This document shows positions 27,896-62,784 of a stretch of DNA of 64,000 nt, in pieces; position 1 is the first letter of the stretch; every line of letters begins with the position of its first letter. The position numbers and the translations under genes are program-made. The notes under the pieces were generated by a model, which saw only the letters and a program-made list of their open reading frames with translations, was not told the origin of the DNA and ran no database searches. This stretch comes from Pholis gunnellus (lineage: Eukaryota > Chordata > Actinopteri > Perciformes > Pholidae). The stretch is taken from positions 8,367,968 to 8,431,967 of the forward strand of contig OU342809.1 of NCBI GenBank assembly GCA_910591455.2, read 5' to 3'.

Positions 27896-29290
27896 AATTC
27901 AACAGATATTCTACACGTCATTAAAAAAAAAAAAGAAACTTGATGCAAGTTAAGAGAAAAGAAATCTTGATTCCATCCAAAGGCCCTCAAGTGTAGTTAG
28001 TACAAGTGAACGATCTTTGCCTAAAAGGAATTGAATAATGTGTAGTATTCACACACACATACCCACTCAGATATCCATACATTCATACACTGCAGAAATA
28101 CAATCAGGTTCTGTACATAATGACTGCAGACTTTGAAAATGCACCAGACGTGGTTTTAATGATGTTTCAGTCTGATCCAATTGAGGTGTGCTTAGCTTCT
28201 TGGAGGAATCAAAGCCAGTCCTGTGTCTCAAGGCATTGGGACGTCTTTACAAAAAAAAGATAACAAGAGTATATGAATTATTCCTCCTTCCACAGAGTCC
28301 TCTTCTCAAGCTTATCTGATCCTTTCTTGGATGTGACTTCCGCAGTCCTACTACTGTCTCTGTTCCAGTCACTGAACTCCGGGAAGAGACTCCAGAATGG
28401 AATCGATGCTTTGAAGAAAAGGCACTACCTGCTGAAGGAGCACTGCAGGGACTGACGCAAGCTGTCGCACCCTCAGCATTTCCCATCGGCCTTCAGATCA
28501 AGCTCAATAAGAACAGGTTACATGCGGGTCAGAGGGTCACATGACACGCCATGCAGCATTTCAGCTTCCTCCTTCATAGGTAAAGTTGGATCATTCAATA
28601 CAGAGTGGTGACAGATGAGGATGTATCAATGCAGAGATCTCAAGCATGCTTTGTGCACGGCTCCCAATATTCAGTTTACAGATAGTTCACTTTATGTATA
28701 TATACATATATTTATATATACATACACACACACTGTACATCTGCCTTGTGCACTGATGGAATTGCATGAAGGAATTACATAATTAAATACAGATTCTAGT
28801 CCAAGCTTCTGTGTTGAAGAAACAAAACATGGAGTAATAGTCTTTAGACACTGATTACTATTTGAACATAGTAGATAATATAATAACCAGTAACAAAATC
28901 CAATATAGTTGAGACGAGCACTGCATAGTCCATAAGAGGTTTCCGGTAAGAATGCTTCACTTGTTACTATCAAAGTGTTCATTTAAATATGGATTTGGGT
29001 CATATCAGGTGTTTCATGCGTGCACTGTTAAAATCAAATGTGTGGTTGAGCTACTTCATTCCTAAATGCTGCGTAAGGTACAATGAGCCACAGGTCTCCA
29101 AAAGCCTCTCCATAAAGACTTCCACGTGAAAACATAAATGTCTTAGATGAGTTGTGTGCATTTCGTGTACGACACTGGGGATGGAGATGTGATCATAAAG
29201 CCATGCAGCGTTGGGACAGCCCTCTAAGAGAGATGTGGGGGATTGAGGAGTCCGTGCAGCGCCTCATACCGGTCTGTGAGGACTGATTGG

Positions 29291-50953
<21,663 letters not shown>

Positions 50954-51044
50954 CGGTGTGTGCCGCGAAGGTCTGCCCCCAAATACAGCGACGCCCCGCC
51001 TTTCTGCTCAGTCACACTGTCTGAGGACACGTGCTCATCCACAA
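50954..51044 (-). other. nrcam: nrcam 5' UTR portion of the start-codon exon
   Basis: The exon carrying the start codon extends upstream to a strong acceptor (CTCCCTGTAG, AG at 51045-51046) preceded by a long pyrimidine tract at about 51047-51078. That makes 91 nt of untranslated leader in this exon, so at least one more 5' exon lies to the right. I did not find it. The leader contains a short upstream ORF (listed separately). Confidence 0.6.
51012..51038 (-). promoter_or_regulatory. Upstream ORF in nrcam leader (8 codons)
   Basis: An ATG in the leader opens an ORF of eight codons (MSTCPQTV) ending in TGA, 58 nt before the main start. It does not overlap the main frame. Short upstream ORFs often lower translation of the main ORF; whether this one does is inference. 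Confidence 0.45.
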
Positions 51045-51051
51045 CTACAGG

Positions 51052-51077
51052 GAGAGAAAGAAAGAAAGAAAGAAAGC
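51052..51077. repeat. (GAAA)n microsatellite forming the acceptor pyrimidine tract
   Basis: GAAAGAAAGAAAG on the plus strand is TTTC repeats on the gene strand and ends a few bases before the CCCTGTAG acceptor of the start-codon exon. Confidence 0.9.
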
Positions 51078-51185
51078 GTCAGAGATAAGAGGGTAGAGGC
51101 AGGAACATCACTGGGTTGAATAGCACATCCAGTTACTGCTTCTATCCATCATAATACTGAGTTTGTTCTGTTTTGTGCTCATGGT

Positions 51186-51186
<1 letters not shown>

Positions 51187-51231
<45 letters not shown>
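51187..51231. repeat. (GA)n microsatellite
   Basis: About 20 GA units with one interruption (GAGAAAGAG at the left), about 140 bp upstream of the start-codon exon on the gene strand. Confidence 0.95.
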
Positions 51232-51237
<6 letters not shown>

Positions 51238-54200
51238 TCTGGCAACAGATCAATGTTAGTTGCAATGCAGTGCAGTTGGCTGGAAGCTATCTTTTTGATC
51301 TGGTGCACTCCAATGCAGACCGACACGGCTCACATGGGCTCACTTTGCTCGGCTAATCACCGCCGTGGCCAGCGATGCCATTAGGCCTCTCTGCCATATC
51401 GATCACATCAGCCGGCAGATGACATGCCGTTTGACAAAACAAGGGGACTTTACTTTCCATTTCACTCTCAGCTTCATCAGTGTGATTGACTGAGTGACGG
51501 ACTGAGCCTGCAGCAGACTGATCCGCAATGAGGTCAGATCCCAGGCAGCGAACCATCAACCTTTCACAGAGACTGTCGACGTGGGAAACATCGTGTGTGA
51601 TTGGGCGGATCTTCAATCTCTGACATCTCAGTGGACACCCTCCAATGAGGACAGATGTTACAAGTTCAACAGAGTGTTCAGGTTCAAGCAAGGTGACTTG
51701 TTTACAGGTTTTCCAAATGGTGAAAGGCTAATTGGCTATTGATTAACTGTTAATGGAGTGAGGCTTTTCTTTTCCTTTGTTACACAATATAACTTAATTA
51801 TGCCTCCATCACAACATCAGTGTGGATGGACTGTGAATAGACTGGAAACAAACATGTTTGTACTGTATTGAACAGGTTTGAAATCTTTCTCTTGTTGCCA
51901 GGCAGCTCAGTGTTGCCAAATCACACCTCCATCCAACCATCAGCAATTATTTTTGTGAGAAAAAGCTGGAATGAAAGCAAAATGCTAATGTTGAAATAAT
52001 CAGTGCCAGGGTCATAAAAGCCAGCGTGACCCCCATGCTTCAGAGAATAATCATAACTCTCGGTCAAAACGACTTTGCGCAATTTAATTCATATTCATCT
52101 GCATAATTCAGCACTGTCACGAAGAACTGAGAAGCATAATTCATTGCTTTCCTATGAATGTGAGCACAGCTTGCAAATGACCAGTAAAAAAGGTAAAACG
52201 GAACTTATGAGGAGTCGTTTTCTATCTTTCAAAAACTACAGTCTGACCTGTTTTTATCTTGCTCTCCTGTCTGTCTTACCCCAGGCATCCGCTGGCACAG
52301 TATTAAAATGTCACAGCTCAATTTGGAGCTCAGGCGGAGTAATTTGCGGCGTTATCACAAAAGCACATTATCAAATTTAAGATACTAATGCCGGTTACTG
52401 TATGAACGAATCAAACCGAGCCCATTAAGAGTGGAGCTGCCGGTGTGCTGCTCTCCTGCCTTTGGGTTTGGGGCGGGTCAGGGCTGCAGATGAGGTGGTG
52501 GGAGCTGTGTCTGGGACCAGAGGCTAGGCAGTCAGACCCTGGCCTGGTTCTCCTTGGGGATGTGATGTATTTGTTAGTGCTGCCCTTCAGTCATGATTTG
52601 GCACCGGCGTCTGGTGCCATGGGAAGCGAGCAAGGCTAACGCCGGCTGCCCCCGGGTTCCACTACACCTCTCTAGGGAAGGCATGTATTATACGCCTAGG
52701 GCAGCCAATCCCACTGCTGTTTGACATTAAAAGATCCAGGGAGGGAAACGAGGAGGGGGATTTCATCAAGCTAATAGGCTGCAGGGAAGGAGAGGTGTTT
52801 GCAGCAGCACTGAGCAGAAAACCTGCAACACACTTTTGTCATCGATGTCTATTTTCAATCCGCAATGTGTTCGGAATTTACAGTCAGATGGCAGATTAGT
52901 TAAGAATTGCATTGTTATAATTTCTCAGTGCCAAATACATTTTTTTGATGTAAGAAGTTGTTAAGATTTCTATAATTTCTAAACAAGACATTTAAAAAAA
53001 AAAAAGCCTGAACTTGGCAGTGCACAGTCACAGGTGAAGTGAAAAAAAGGGGGAGGGGCAGCATGCGACAGCAAGAGAATAAATGTGTTAATTATACATC
53101 TTACGGTGAGTCCTCGAATGCCTAGTGATTCTTATCTGGAAAGGAGCCAGGGCTTCATCCAGGATTCATTTCCCAATTTAATGAGGTGTAGCAGCTCAGC
53201 TCAAGCCGGTCAGCATGTGTGTGTCTCTGTGTGCATACTATACATGTCTGTGCCTGTATTCATTTGTGTGTATGTGTGCTATAATTATCCCTGTGAGCTG
53301 CAGTGATACGGGAACAACCCCTTACATCCCTCTCACAGCAGGACGACAGTGGAAACTCAATTGGGGCTCTTAAGACGTGAAACTAACCACCAGAAACTAC
53401 CGACATCCTGCCTGAACAGAGAGCACACAAATGAATTAAAACAGCCAGACTTCACCCTATTTAAATCAAGCAGTGGAGTATTCAGGTTCTTAATTCTAAA
53501 ACCTTCACTTTACCGATGTGACATGAGGCAGAAGCTTGCATAATGAGTGTATTCTGAGCTTAAGCCCTGCATCTTGAAGAGGAAACTACAGTTCAAAGCC
53601 CACTTCTCATTTGAACACACGATTCTTCGAGGGGACACGCAATCAGAAAATATCCATCACAATTGCTGAACTTCCTATGCATCTCGTGCTGACGGAACTG
53701 GAAGAGCCAAAGTCAATAAGGCTCACTTGGGCACAGACTGCTGAGGCCGAGATAAAAACACAGCAGTGTTTGGAGTGCTGTGCCAAAAGCTGTCAGACTG
53801 CTGATGAAATCGAACAGGAAATGGTCTCTTCGAAAGAAACATGGCAGGTTGGTCCACTTCCAGTGAGGAATTTAAGCAATCTTTCAAAATAGATGAGGGC
53901 AAGAGGATGATAAACAGAGCTACTGTATAAAAAACTCAGAACAATAGTTACTAAAGTCACTACCTCATGGTGACAACTCCAAGAGTGCTTGTATTGCATT
54001 AAAGAGTTTAAACTCCTAACTTCTTTAACTTGTGTTTTGGCCATTCGGGCAAATCTCCTTATAAGTTGATATGATGAACACGTTGGCAAACAGCAGTTGA
54101 AGTCGTAGTGATGTCGTTTTTTTGGCCACCTGATGAATGCAAGTCCAATATTCACCCTTTCACCCTCTTTGTTTGGTCTCTAACTCCTGAGAGAATTATC

Positions 54201-54730
54201 TGGCTCCTTAGCTGCTAAATGCGCCACTATGTTCACCAGCTAGTGGCTGACCGGGTCTGTCTGCCGTCTGGTGGTGGAAGTCAATGGCTGCCTGGATTGC
54301 TTGGAAAAACAACCTGAAACACAACAGCATGGTTCACAAAATGGTAAGCTGTGATGTAAGGTAAATTAGATTTGTATTAAATGGACTAATGAATACAAAA
54401 CCACCTTTAAGGACCTTTACATGCCACTACATAACCCATATTGTGTATCTTCAATAGAAATAAGCTAAATGAAATTCTCCAATGTTAATTACTGTCTGTA
54501 ACGACACAAGACCACCTTCAATCAGGACTCGGTTCTCTCTCCGTTCATTTTGTCCGTGGAGAAAACACTCTGTGCTTGTGTAAAAGCTGCATTGAGCGGT
54601 CTGGTCACTCATTCTTCCAGCCTCTTCAATTACTCCATTGTCATTTTTTTCCATGGCCAGCTACTTCACCCTCCCAAAACTAATTGGTTTTGTGCACATG
54701 TCAGAGACGTAGCTCATTGCAGCAACGTAC

Positions 54731-54734
54731 ACGC

Positions 54735-54773
<39 letters not shown>
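54731..54773. repeat. (AC)n microsatellite
   Basis: About 20 AC units right of nrcam. Confidence 0.94.
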
Positions 54774-54774
<1 letters not shown>

Positions 54775-55163
54775 GCAACATATGCATGCACGCTGGCTGC
54801 AGAACGTGAGGGTCAGGACATGTCTGCGCACACAGATGGAGCTGACAGGGGCACGAGCTCCGAGAACTGAAGCACACCACGTGTAAATGAATAGCAGTCA
54901 GCAGGGGAAAAAAAGCCCAATTGAATTTCTCTTACAGCAACAGATAATACTACTCCATATGCTTTATGCTAACCACTAGTGAGGATACTGCCATTGTCTG
55001 TGCCAAACAACAGTGATGGGACACTGCAACGCTGACAGAATCACTTCCGTTGCATCAGTACTGTGTACAGTTTTAACATCCATGATGAAAGAAAAAGCCC
55101 TTCTCTCGCGCCAAGCACCCTAATTAACTCCTATAATCAGTGGTATTGATGGCTCATGAAATC

Positions 55164-55185
55164 GGGGGGGGGGGGGGGGGGGGGG
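55164..55185. repeat. G homopolymer, 22 nt
   Basis: An uninterrupted G run. A second G run of about 16 lies near 24686-24701. Length is uncertain because such runs are hard to sequence. Confidence 0.9.
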
Positions 55186-58100
55186 TTGTGAGCCTCGGTA
55201 TGGCCTTAATGGAGCAGCGGGGATCCCCTACAGGCAGCTGAATGTGGGGGTATAATGATGAGAATGGCTCGCATTCAGGAAGGTGGTGATGAGAAAACGG
55301 ATGCGGTTGGAAGAGTTTATTTTTCCGAGGCTGCCGGGCGCTCCCGCTGCAGCGCAGGATGTCGCTGCATGGTATTCACGCCCAGGGCTGCGTGCCCATT
55401 TCTCTGTGCCATTAAACATCTATGGGGGAAAGGGAGGTTGCTTGAAAGGCCTCGATGTAGAAGATGATGTGAGAAAGTCCTTCATTTGGTTATGTTTGGA
55501 AAGTCACAATCATATTAGATTGGGATACAATGTAATGTATGTCGTTTTTAAACAAAAGCTGAAAGGAGCATTACATGTTTTACTGTCTTTAATTGTGCTG
55601 CTACGGATTCAAAGCTAATGTAGCTGACATTAGGCATAAGCACTGATATGAATTACAGCCATGAATGTTCAGTGGCTTTGACTAATACCTCTCACAGGCC
55701 TTGTATCTGCAGCTACAGGATCACAATGCTAAATTCCGCGGGCCGGCTTCAGCGTGCGTTTCCTATAATCTTCTCATTAGCTTTTATAATTGGGGGACCG
55801 TATGCAAATAATTGGTGTGGTTAACATATGAATTGGGGTCCTGTTGTTCAGGGAGACCCGGCAGCTCAAAAACACGCCGTGGCCCTTTCATCTGCACCGT
55901 ACAATGCCAGACAATAAAGAGAAGATCTGCTACACGGTGAATGTGCCCCTCTCCTTTCTCTCTTGATGGATGAATACTGCAAACTAAAACTAGTTTTGAT
56001 ACATGGACATCTGATCCACATTATTCTTACATTTCCTGATAAAAAACCTACATTTTACACATTAAAAGATCATGAACTTAAACCTTGGTTTGGGTTTGAA
56101 GGCTACACGGTTTTAACAGAAAGCACGTGGTACAAACAGGCAAACTGATGCATAGTTAAAAATGCAGGCATTCAATAGGCAGGGAGAGTTTAATTTAAAA
56201 AAATCGGGCCGCATTATGGGACATTTTTTAAGCTGGAGCCATACCAGGAAGTAAAAGTCAGGGTTGTTTTCGACTTTTGCTGCATACATTTGGATCATTC
56301 TCAATAAACTTGATGGAACGGCACATATTAAATCACTGGCGCAGTCCTGTAAAGATATGTTGCCGTGTTTGAAATACTTCTCCCCCAGCTATCAATCCAC
56401 CTCGACTCCTAATGCTAATGGGCATCTGCTACTAATGCAACGTGTCCGGCAATTTGTTTGGTCCTCCTCCTTTCACAGAGCACCGCACATTGGCATTCAC
56501 TGAGCTGCCTGCATGTACACGCCAAAAACACTCTGGGATTTGCTCTCTGTCCCCTCTGCCCAAATGCTAATCACTGCCGGCGCCGGCACTTCTGAGAGGG
56601 AGCTCCTCTTTAGCATGCAGATGGAAGCAGCGCCGCTAGATGGGACGGCTGTGTGAAGGAGGAAATCCCTGCCTGTTCAACCTGAATGGTACCGAAGGGC
56701 GTTTTGCTTTCATCTTATCACTGCAGACCAGCTAAATATGACATATAGTCGGCGAGTCACGTCCTCACATTATACCAGCATTATACAAAGCCCTCTCTTT
56801 CTCCTGAGGATCATTGTTGGTGGCAAATTGGAGGTCTTTCAATCTTCCCACTGCCTCACGATCGCAACTGTGGATCTGAACTTGACCTTTATTTGATAGC
56901 TGATCCCAATGCTGTCATTACTCCTTCAATTCAATATTGCCAAGCAGTCCTGCTCATGTATTTTGTGGATGTGAATTACTCGCTTACAACCATTTGCATC
57001 CTTCTTGTTTGTGTGTGTGTTCACAGAGTCTTTGGGTCAGTGTAGGGGGGGTCAGACAATTCAAGATGGAGCTCGAGTACGCTAGGCCCGACCACATGAG
57101 TGTGTTATGGGTGAAGCCATTCATATGCTGAGCAGAGGTTCATTATCATGAGCAAATGCAGGAGAGTGGGTGGAATGCATGCCGCCTGGCTTCCTGAATA
57201 GCTAAAAAGGACTCTCAGAATCCTCGGCATACAACGTCACAAAACACACTTTAGATACAGAAAAAATAACAGCTTTCAGAAAGTAATCAACATAAAACCA
57301 ATCTTCTGTGGCAAGACAAGCGAATCCTTTGAGACGGCAGACAGAAACACCCGTGCATACGTTGTTATAGTTATACAATTTAATCCATACGACTGACTCA
57401 CAGTTCAGCAAATGCAGGAAAGTATTTTAAAGCTAAATACAGGGACACTCCATACAGCTTTCAGCAGAGCGGAGCCACTCAAAAGTGCACTCCAAAAGGG
57501 CACTCTGTATCCATGGAGATCCCCTCCTGTTCTCAGATCTCCATGCTGACAAGAAGTTGTCAACCCTCTCATCAAACACAGACATATAGGGGAGAATAAA
57601 GGAACAAAGAGGTCCAGACCCATTTGTCATCTCATGAGTAACCTTGGAGAGAAACTGTACGCTTGGCATCTGCTCTGCCTCAAAAAAAAAAAAACGTCTC
57701 AACCTCCTCTGAGCTCAACAAAAGAGGTATGATTAGAATCTCAGTTTGCCACCGTGTCCGCACCGGATGGCTTACTGCACATGTGAAGGGTCTCTCACGA
57801 TGGGGCCAATATGTGGAGTTTACTTAAAGCTTAGGGGCGCAACAGAAAGAGTGTGTGAGACAGGCAGTGGAGGAAAGGTTCATCTCGGACACACAAAATC
57901 TGGCAGCCGTGATGTTTTGCAGCAAATGAACCCCTGCGGGCAAAGTGAGCCGGGCTAACACAAAGAAACAGTGTCTATGTATGATTGCTCAGAGTCAACA
58001 GTTAATGCGGCCAGGCCTTTCTGGAAAAACGCTACTGTATAATATACACTGTTCTGGTGGAGTTTGGATTGTGCTGATACAGTACCGGCAGGCAGGCAGC

Positions 58101-58479
58101 GGCGAGTCATTTAGAGCAGTGTACGCTTTTGTATGGTACCATTCAGTCTAGCAAAGCATCAGCCGCCAACATCAGATAACAAAGCATGAACACTGACAGT
58201 GGGCTGGAACGATCCTTTACCACTGCGTGTTACCAGAACATGTAATTTGCCAGTGAGAAAGTAGCAGGTGGACAGAGGCAGCAAAGTCTCGTCTTATTGA
58301 GTACAATCTTCTCTGCCCTGAGGTCATGTCGGTACTTACAATCAGACTAAACAGCATGCTGGAATTCCTCCACCGTGTGAAAAGAACTCAGAGGCATTTC
58401 AAGTATAGGAGATGAAGGAAAAACCTTTCATGCAGTCTTTAAAACGATATAGACCTCTAAATGACGCTGAAACATGGGT

Positions 58480-58925
58480 CTAGAGCCTTCCTAGTGGCAC
58501 TATGAAGCTGTCCTTTCAGAGCTAAATCAGCTTGCTAACATGCTCACAGTGACAACGCTAACATGCTCATGTTTAGCTGGTATAATGCATATAATATATG
58601 TGCCTTCTTAGTTTAACATGCTAACAATTACTGAGACACTTCCTGACGCTACAGGAAAAATCAGGGGATCACCAAAGTTTTTGGGCATCGTGGATATCTG
58701 TACGAACTTTCATAGCAATCCAATTATCAATTGTCAAGATAAATCACTGAGAGACAAAAATGATAACTTGTTGGCGCTAGTGGAAAAGTCAGCGGATCAC
58801 CAAAGTCAGTGGCATTCATCCTCTGGGGGCCATGAATGCCTGCATTGGAAATCTTCCAAATAGCTGTTGAAATATTTTGGTCTGGATCAAAGTGGTGGAC
58901 CGACTAACCAATGTCCACACACCGG
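58480..58925 (+). repeat. Percomorph GCTAACATGCTCA repeat
   Basis: GCTAACATGCTCACAGTGAC, AACATGCTCATGTTTAGCTG, CAGGGGATCACCAAAGTTTT, then a second AGCGGATCACCAAAGTCAGT and CATTCATCCTCTGGGGGCCA and ATGAATGCCTGCATTGGAAA. This is the order of a common percomorph repeat with an internal part present twice. Confidence 0.65.
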
Positions 58926-61900
58926 CATTGCAATAGAGATAAATCGCTTGCATGGCTAAAAAAAAAGAGCAAATTTTGCAGTAGAACTAGAAAAATCTAA
59001 TTACAACATCAGATGACAAAGCCTGAAGACATACAGTGTGCTGGGACAGTCTGTTACCAGAACATGTACTTTGCCAGTGATAAAGTATTGGTGAGAAAAT
59101 CCTCAGCAGGTGGACAGAGGCAGCGAGGTCTAGTGTTATTGAGTGCCACCTCTACATTCACAGAGCACCACAATAGGCCTCTCCTGTCGCTCCCCTCCTC
59201 CTCATCAAGCCCCTTCCACTCCACCCCACCTGTGTCTGTGAAAGGTCAGCGCAGAGGAGGGTCCTCACCCCCTCCCTAAACCTACAGCTCCCAATCCACA
59301 ATCAGCCCCAACACTGGAGCCCAGTGCCAGGAAACTCAATCAAAGAGGGGGCTTCAGAAGGTTTGGGACCTCTCAAACCCCTCCATTGTCTCCAGAAGGC
59401 TTCCCCACACCGAGGCCGGTCCGCATGCAACACTGTAAGAGGAGTTGCTCATTACCGCCCGTCCCCGGTTCCACTTTGTCTCCTTTGTGCAGCTGACGGA
59501 AGAATCCATTTGCCCAACCGGGCCAATAAAAGAGAGTGCAGTTACGTAAAAAAGAGAAAGAAAAAAGGATTCATTTGCAGGACTGGATGACGACAAGACA
59601 CACATGTATGCGTTAGTGCAGCGTATTCAGACGGGACAGAAACACACAACCCCGTCACCTGTGGTGTCACCGCGAGACAGTTCTTTAATGGCATCTGTTT
59701 AAAATGTGCCATTCATCCCACGAGTTAGTGAGTATTGACTGATAGACACACCACACCACAATGTGTGTGAATGTCAGAGCAATCCATTATCACATAAAGG
59801 AGGCACTATGTAGTTGCCCCCTCGCTCAGCCCCTCCTCAGCTCCTTTCAGATACGGCAGGTGAATACAAATCATTTCCCCTCCGCTGCTCTCTAAAAGGA
59901 CTCACCATCCAATTTCAGACATAGAGGACACAAAGAATAGTCCTTTCAAAATGTGAGAAAATCAAATCATGGCATTTCTTTTAATGAAAGACACAATCAG
60001 GAGTTAACCCTTGCAAAATGTTCTGACAACACTGCTCTCATGCAGACTTATCAAAGGATCTGTGAGTTATGTCTTTCACTCAATAATGGTAGAAAGCTTT
60101 GAAACATAACTGCAACTAATGATTACTTTGTTCCTTGTTTCACTACTTGTTTTGATGAGATGAGACAGACCATTACTGAAACGTAGGATACTGCATACAA
60201 GAGCAACAGGTGAAGCAGAGAGACTTCTAAAGAGGAGATGGTTTGGGTCAGCGGAGATACCGTTTCACTCATCGAGATAAAAAAATGTGTGATTTTGCAG
60301 ACGCATGCAGAAAGAGTAATTCATTTGTTAAAACGTTCTATGAAGCAAACAATGGCCACTTATAACCACATTATAATGCATCATAACAGTGATTACAAAG
60401 CATTATTAAAAGGTTAACACTTATTCCAACAATTTAAATTCTAATATTCATGAATTATAAGTTCATAATGCATCATAATAGACATGGGCATCATGGAAAG
60501 CGTGACATTAAGTCACATGTCCGTTTGTCCATCTTTGCTCATCATTGCTTAGTTTGTATTAGTTGACAAAAATGTTCATCATTCTTTCAAGTTTTATTTC
60601 TGATGAATATTATTTCATTGTAGTCTTGTTCTGGTTGTGATAAAAAAGCTTGGCAGGTAAAAGTAAGAAATCGTTAAATTTAAAGGCTGAATAAATACCT
60701 CAAAATGTTTAATTGATTAGCCAAATACTAAGCGATTAGTATTCAGATCGACTAATTGATGCACGTGGAAGCAGTAATGTTTTATAATTGTTGCTTGATA
60801 AATGACTTAAAACAGTTAATCTAGCTGCATCATCATAATCAATTGATGAATCGACTTGAAGTGACACTTTTGGTTAAATGTTGGACAGACTTCCATTTCT
60901 TTTGTAGTCCCTCTATTCAGACAGAAGCAGTGAAACTAAGCACACAGCATTCATCCAACCTGTTAGTGTATGAAAACTGAATCAAGCAGAATATAATCCA
61001 CTGGAGACACCGAAATAACACATGCAGAAATGCTGCTTAATGTGAGAATAGTGTGTGTGCCAGCTGCACTGATCCAAACACTCTCTTTCAGCCAAGTCTG
61101 AATGAGCTTTGATTACACTGGCTTGAGCTATTGCCACTTATTTCACGAGTCAGGTTTTCATATGCTAAACTCAACAAACAACTCAGGGGAGGTGAACAAT
61201 TCATCAAAGATAGCTCGAAGTAAACTCCTCAGACTATATTTGAACCTACGAGAATTTGAATTTTAAAACTTCCCCATCCTGACTTTTGATGGAATTTGAT
61301 CTAATTCAGTTCTGAGGCTGAGAAACATATGATATTTTACCAAAAGTTAAATAACAGGGGAAGAGATAACATCTCCCTTCAGTGAATGGAAGTATTTATT
61401 TTGCTAGCAACTAATTGGATGACCCCATTTTATTTGAAGCACTGTTTTTTTTTTGTGAAATTAAAGAGAGAATTTTAAAGATAAAAGAATACTACGGAAA
61501 AGCCCCTGGTGGTGACTGACTGATGGCCCTTCAACAAGGCAACATGTGAACATGTTTCTATCCGTCTCATGGGTCGGGATGACTGAAATGTTGGCTAATG
61601 AGTAATAATGATGCTAACGAAGGACTTAGCTTTCTCATAAAGGAAGTCCATTTATGTGCTGCAAAACTCTTAAGTAATGCGAAGACGAGATGTGAAAACT
61701 CACCGGAGACTCAGACGTTTCCTGGTGTTATAGCTTAGAGATTTTCCCTTTTACATCCATCATGTGCAGAGTTTGAGTGCGTTTCGAGTGGGTCTGGTGT
61801 TCGGCCCAGAGGGTGTCGCAGCTCAGACAAACAGTGCTCCATCCTTACAGATCGTCTGGCCCCATCAGAAATAATGGCCCCGGCAAGAACTGCACCATCA

Positions 61901-62084
61901 GCCCTCATTTGTCAAATGGTGATTCCGGCGGAAACATTGCTCCCGTTTAACACTAACAGTCCACCCGGCTTCCGCTAACAGCCTCTGTCCTGTGTCTGTG
62001 TCTGACGGGATGAGACTGGTCCCTAATGCAGGAGAAGTACCTGCTGAGGGTTTGATAATGGCTGGTGGAGGCGGTAGTGGAGGT

Positions 62085-62260
62085 TTTTCTGACTGCCTAT
62101 CGCTCGGTGCTTGTATATAAAAAGGTCGGCACCGGGAGGTTGAGCAGCACCGCTGGACAAGGCGTGTGTGACTTGCCTCCAGGGAGGGAGACCAGAGGGT
62201 GTTTCGGTGTGTTTGTGCCCTCAGGGTCAAACATGACAGAGGAATGAATTACTGCCATAA
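62085..62260 (+). promoter_or_regulatory. Candidate TATA core promoter
   Basis: Plus strand has a good TATA box, TATATAAAAAGG at 62114-62125, followed by GC-rich DNA where a start site would fall near 62145. No gene is recognisable to the right. It may be chance. Confidence 0.2.
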
Positions 62261-62760
62261 CCGATAATGGTACAGTGGCTCTGCTGGAACCACCTCGCCC
62301 TCCGCTGTCTGCACATGACGAATGAATGGATGCATTTTATGGTCACCTAAATATAGCATTAAACAGTGGGACTCAAATGCACTGGTACACTTTTCTACAA
62401 TCATTTAAGAGCAGGGTATTCAGTGTTAAATTCTAAAAAAAAAAGGCAGCCAGACCAGAAATAGTGGAAAGCGCAAAAAGAAAAATCACACAATGTTTCA
62501 ATGAAGATGAGAATACTGATGTCTGTCAAATTGTAAAAAGTATAATTTAATGATGTATAAATGTAAAAATGATCATTCCATCTAAGACTACAAAATGCAT
62601 CACAATACAAATATCTTTTTTTTTTTTTTTACATAAAAAATAAAATATTGGTAGATAGAGGTTTGATGTAATTGACTAGGTGGTAAAAATCCAGAGACAA
62701 AAGACTACAGTATAGAGCTTGTTATTTCAGTATGCTCTCATATTCATCTCATTCCTTTAC

Positions 62761-62784
62761 TCTCTCTCTCTCTCTCTCTCTCTC
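62761..62784. repeat. (CT)n microsatellite
   Basis: About 12 CT units in the right flank. Confidence 0.9.

Larger units (their letters stand above)
27401..29290 (-). other. nrcam: Probable nrcam 3' UTR
   Basis: Downstream of the stop codon the sequence is AT-rich with no ORF evidence. Reading on the minus strand, the first canonical AATAAA that I see is at 27401-27406; weaker ATTAAA hexamers occur near 27801 and 28155. The 3' end is therefore a guess, giving about 1.9 kb of UTR. The tract includes a TATA-rich stretch at 28695-28735 and a consensus Pumilio site (listed separately). Confidence 0.4.
51045..58479. other. nrcam 5' intron and/or upstream DNA, no gene seen
   Basis: The acceptor at 51045 shows that transcription enters from further right. 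No earlier exon could be identified. 55680-55930 looks like a possible enhancer: unique, with TATGCAAATAATTG (an octamer POU site joined to a homeodomain core). Confidence 0.45.

Noticed and set aside
28247..28486. 79-codon minus-strand frame in the 3' UTR
   Set aside because: Downstream of the nrcam stop, no domain features and no splice context.
53611..53892. 93-codon plus-strand frame
   Set aside because: Looks mildly protein-like but has no recognised domain, no splice sites in frame, and lies in noncoding flank.
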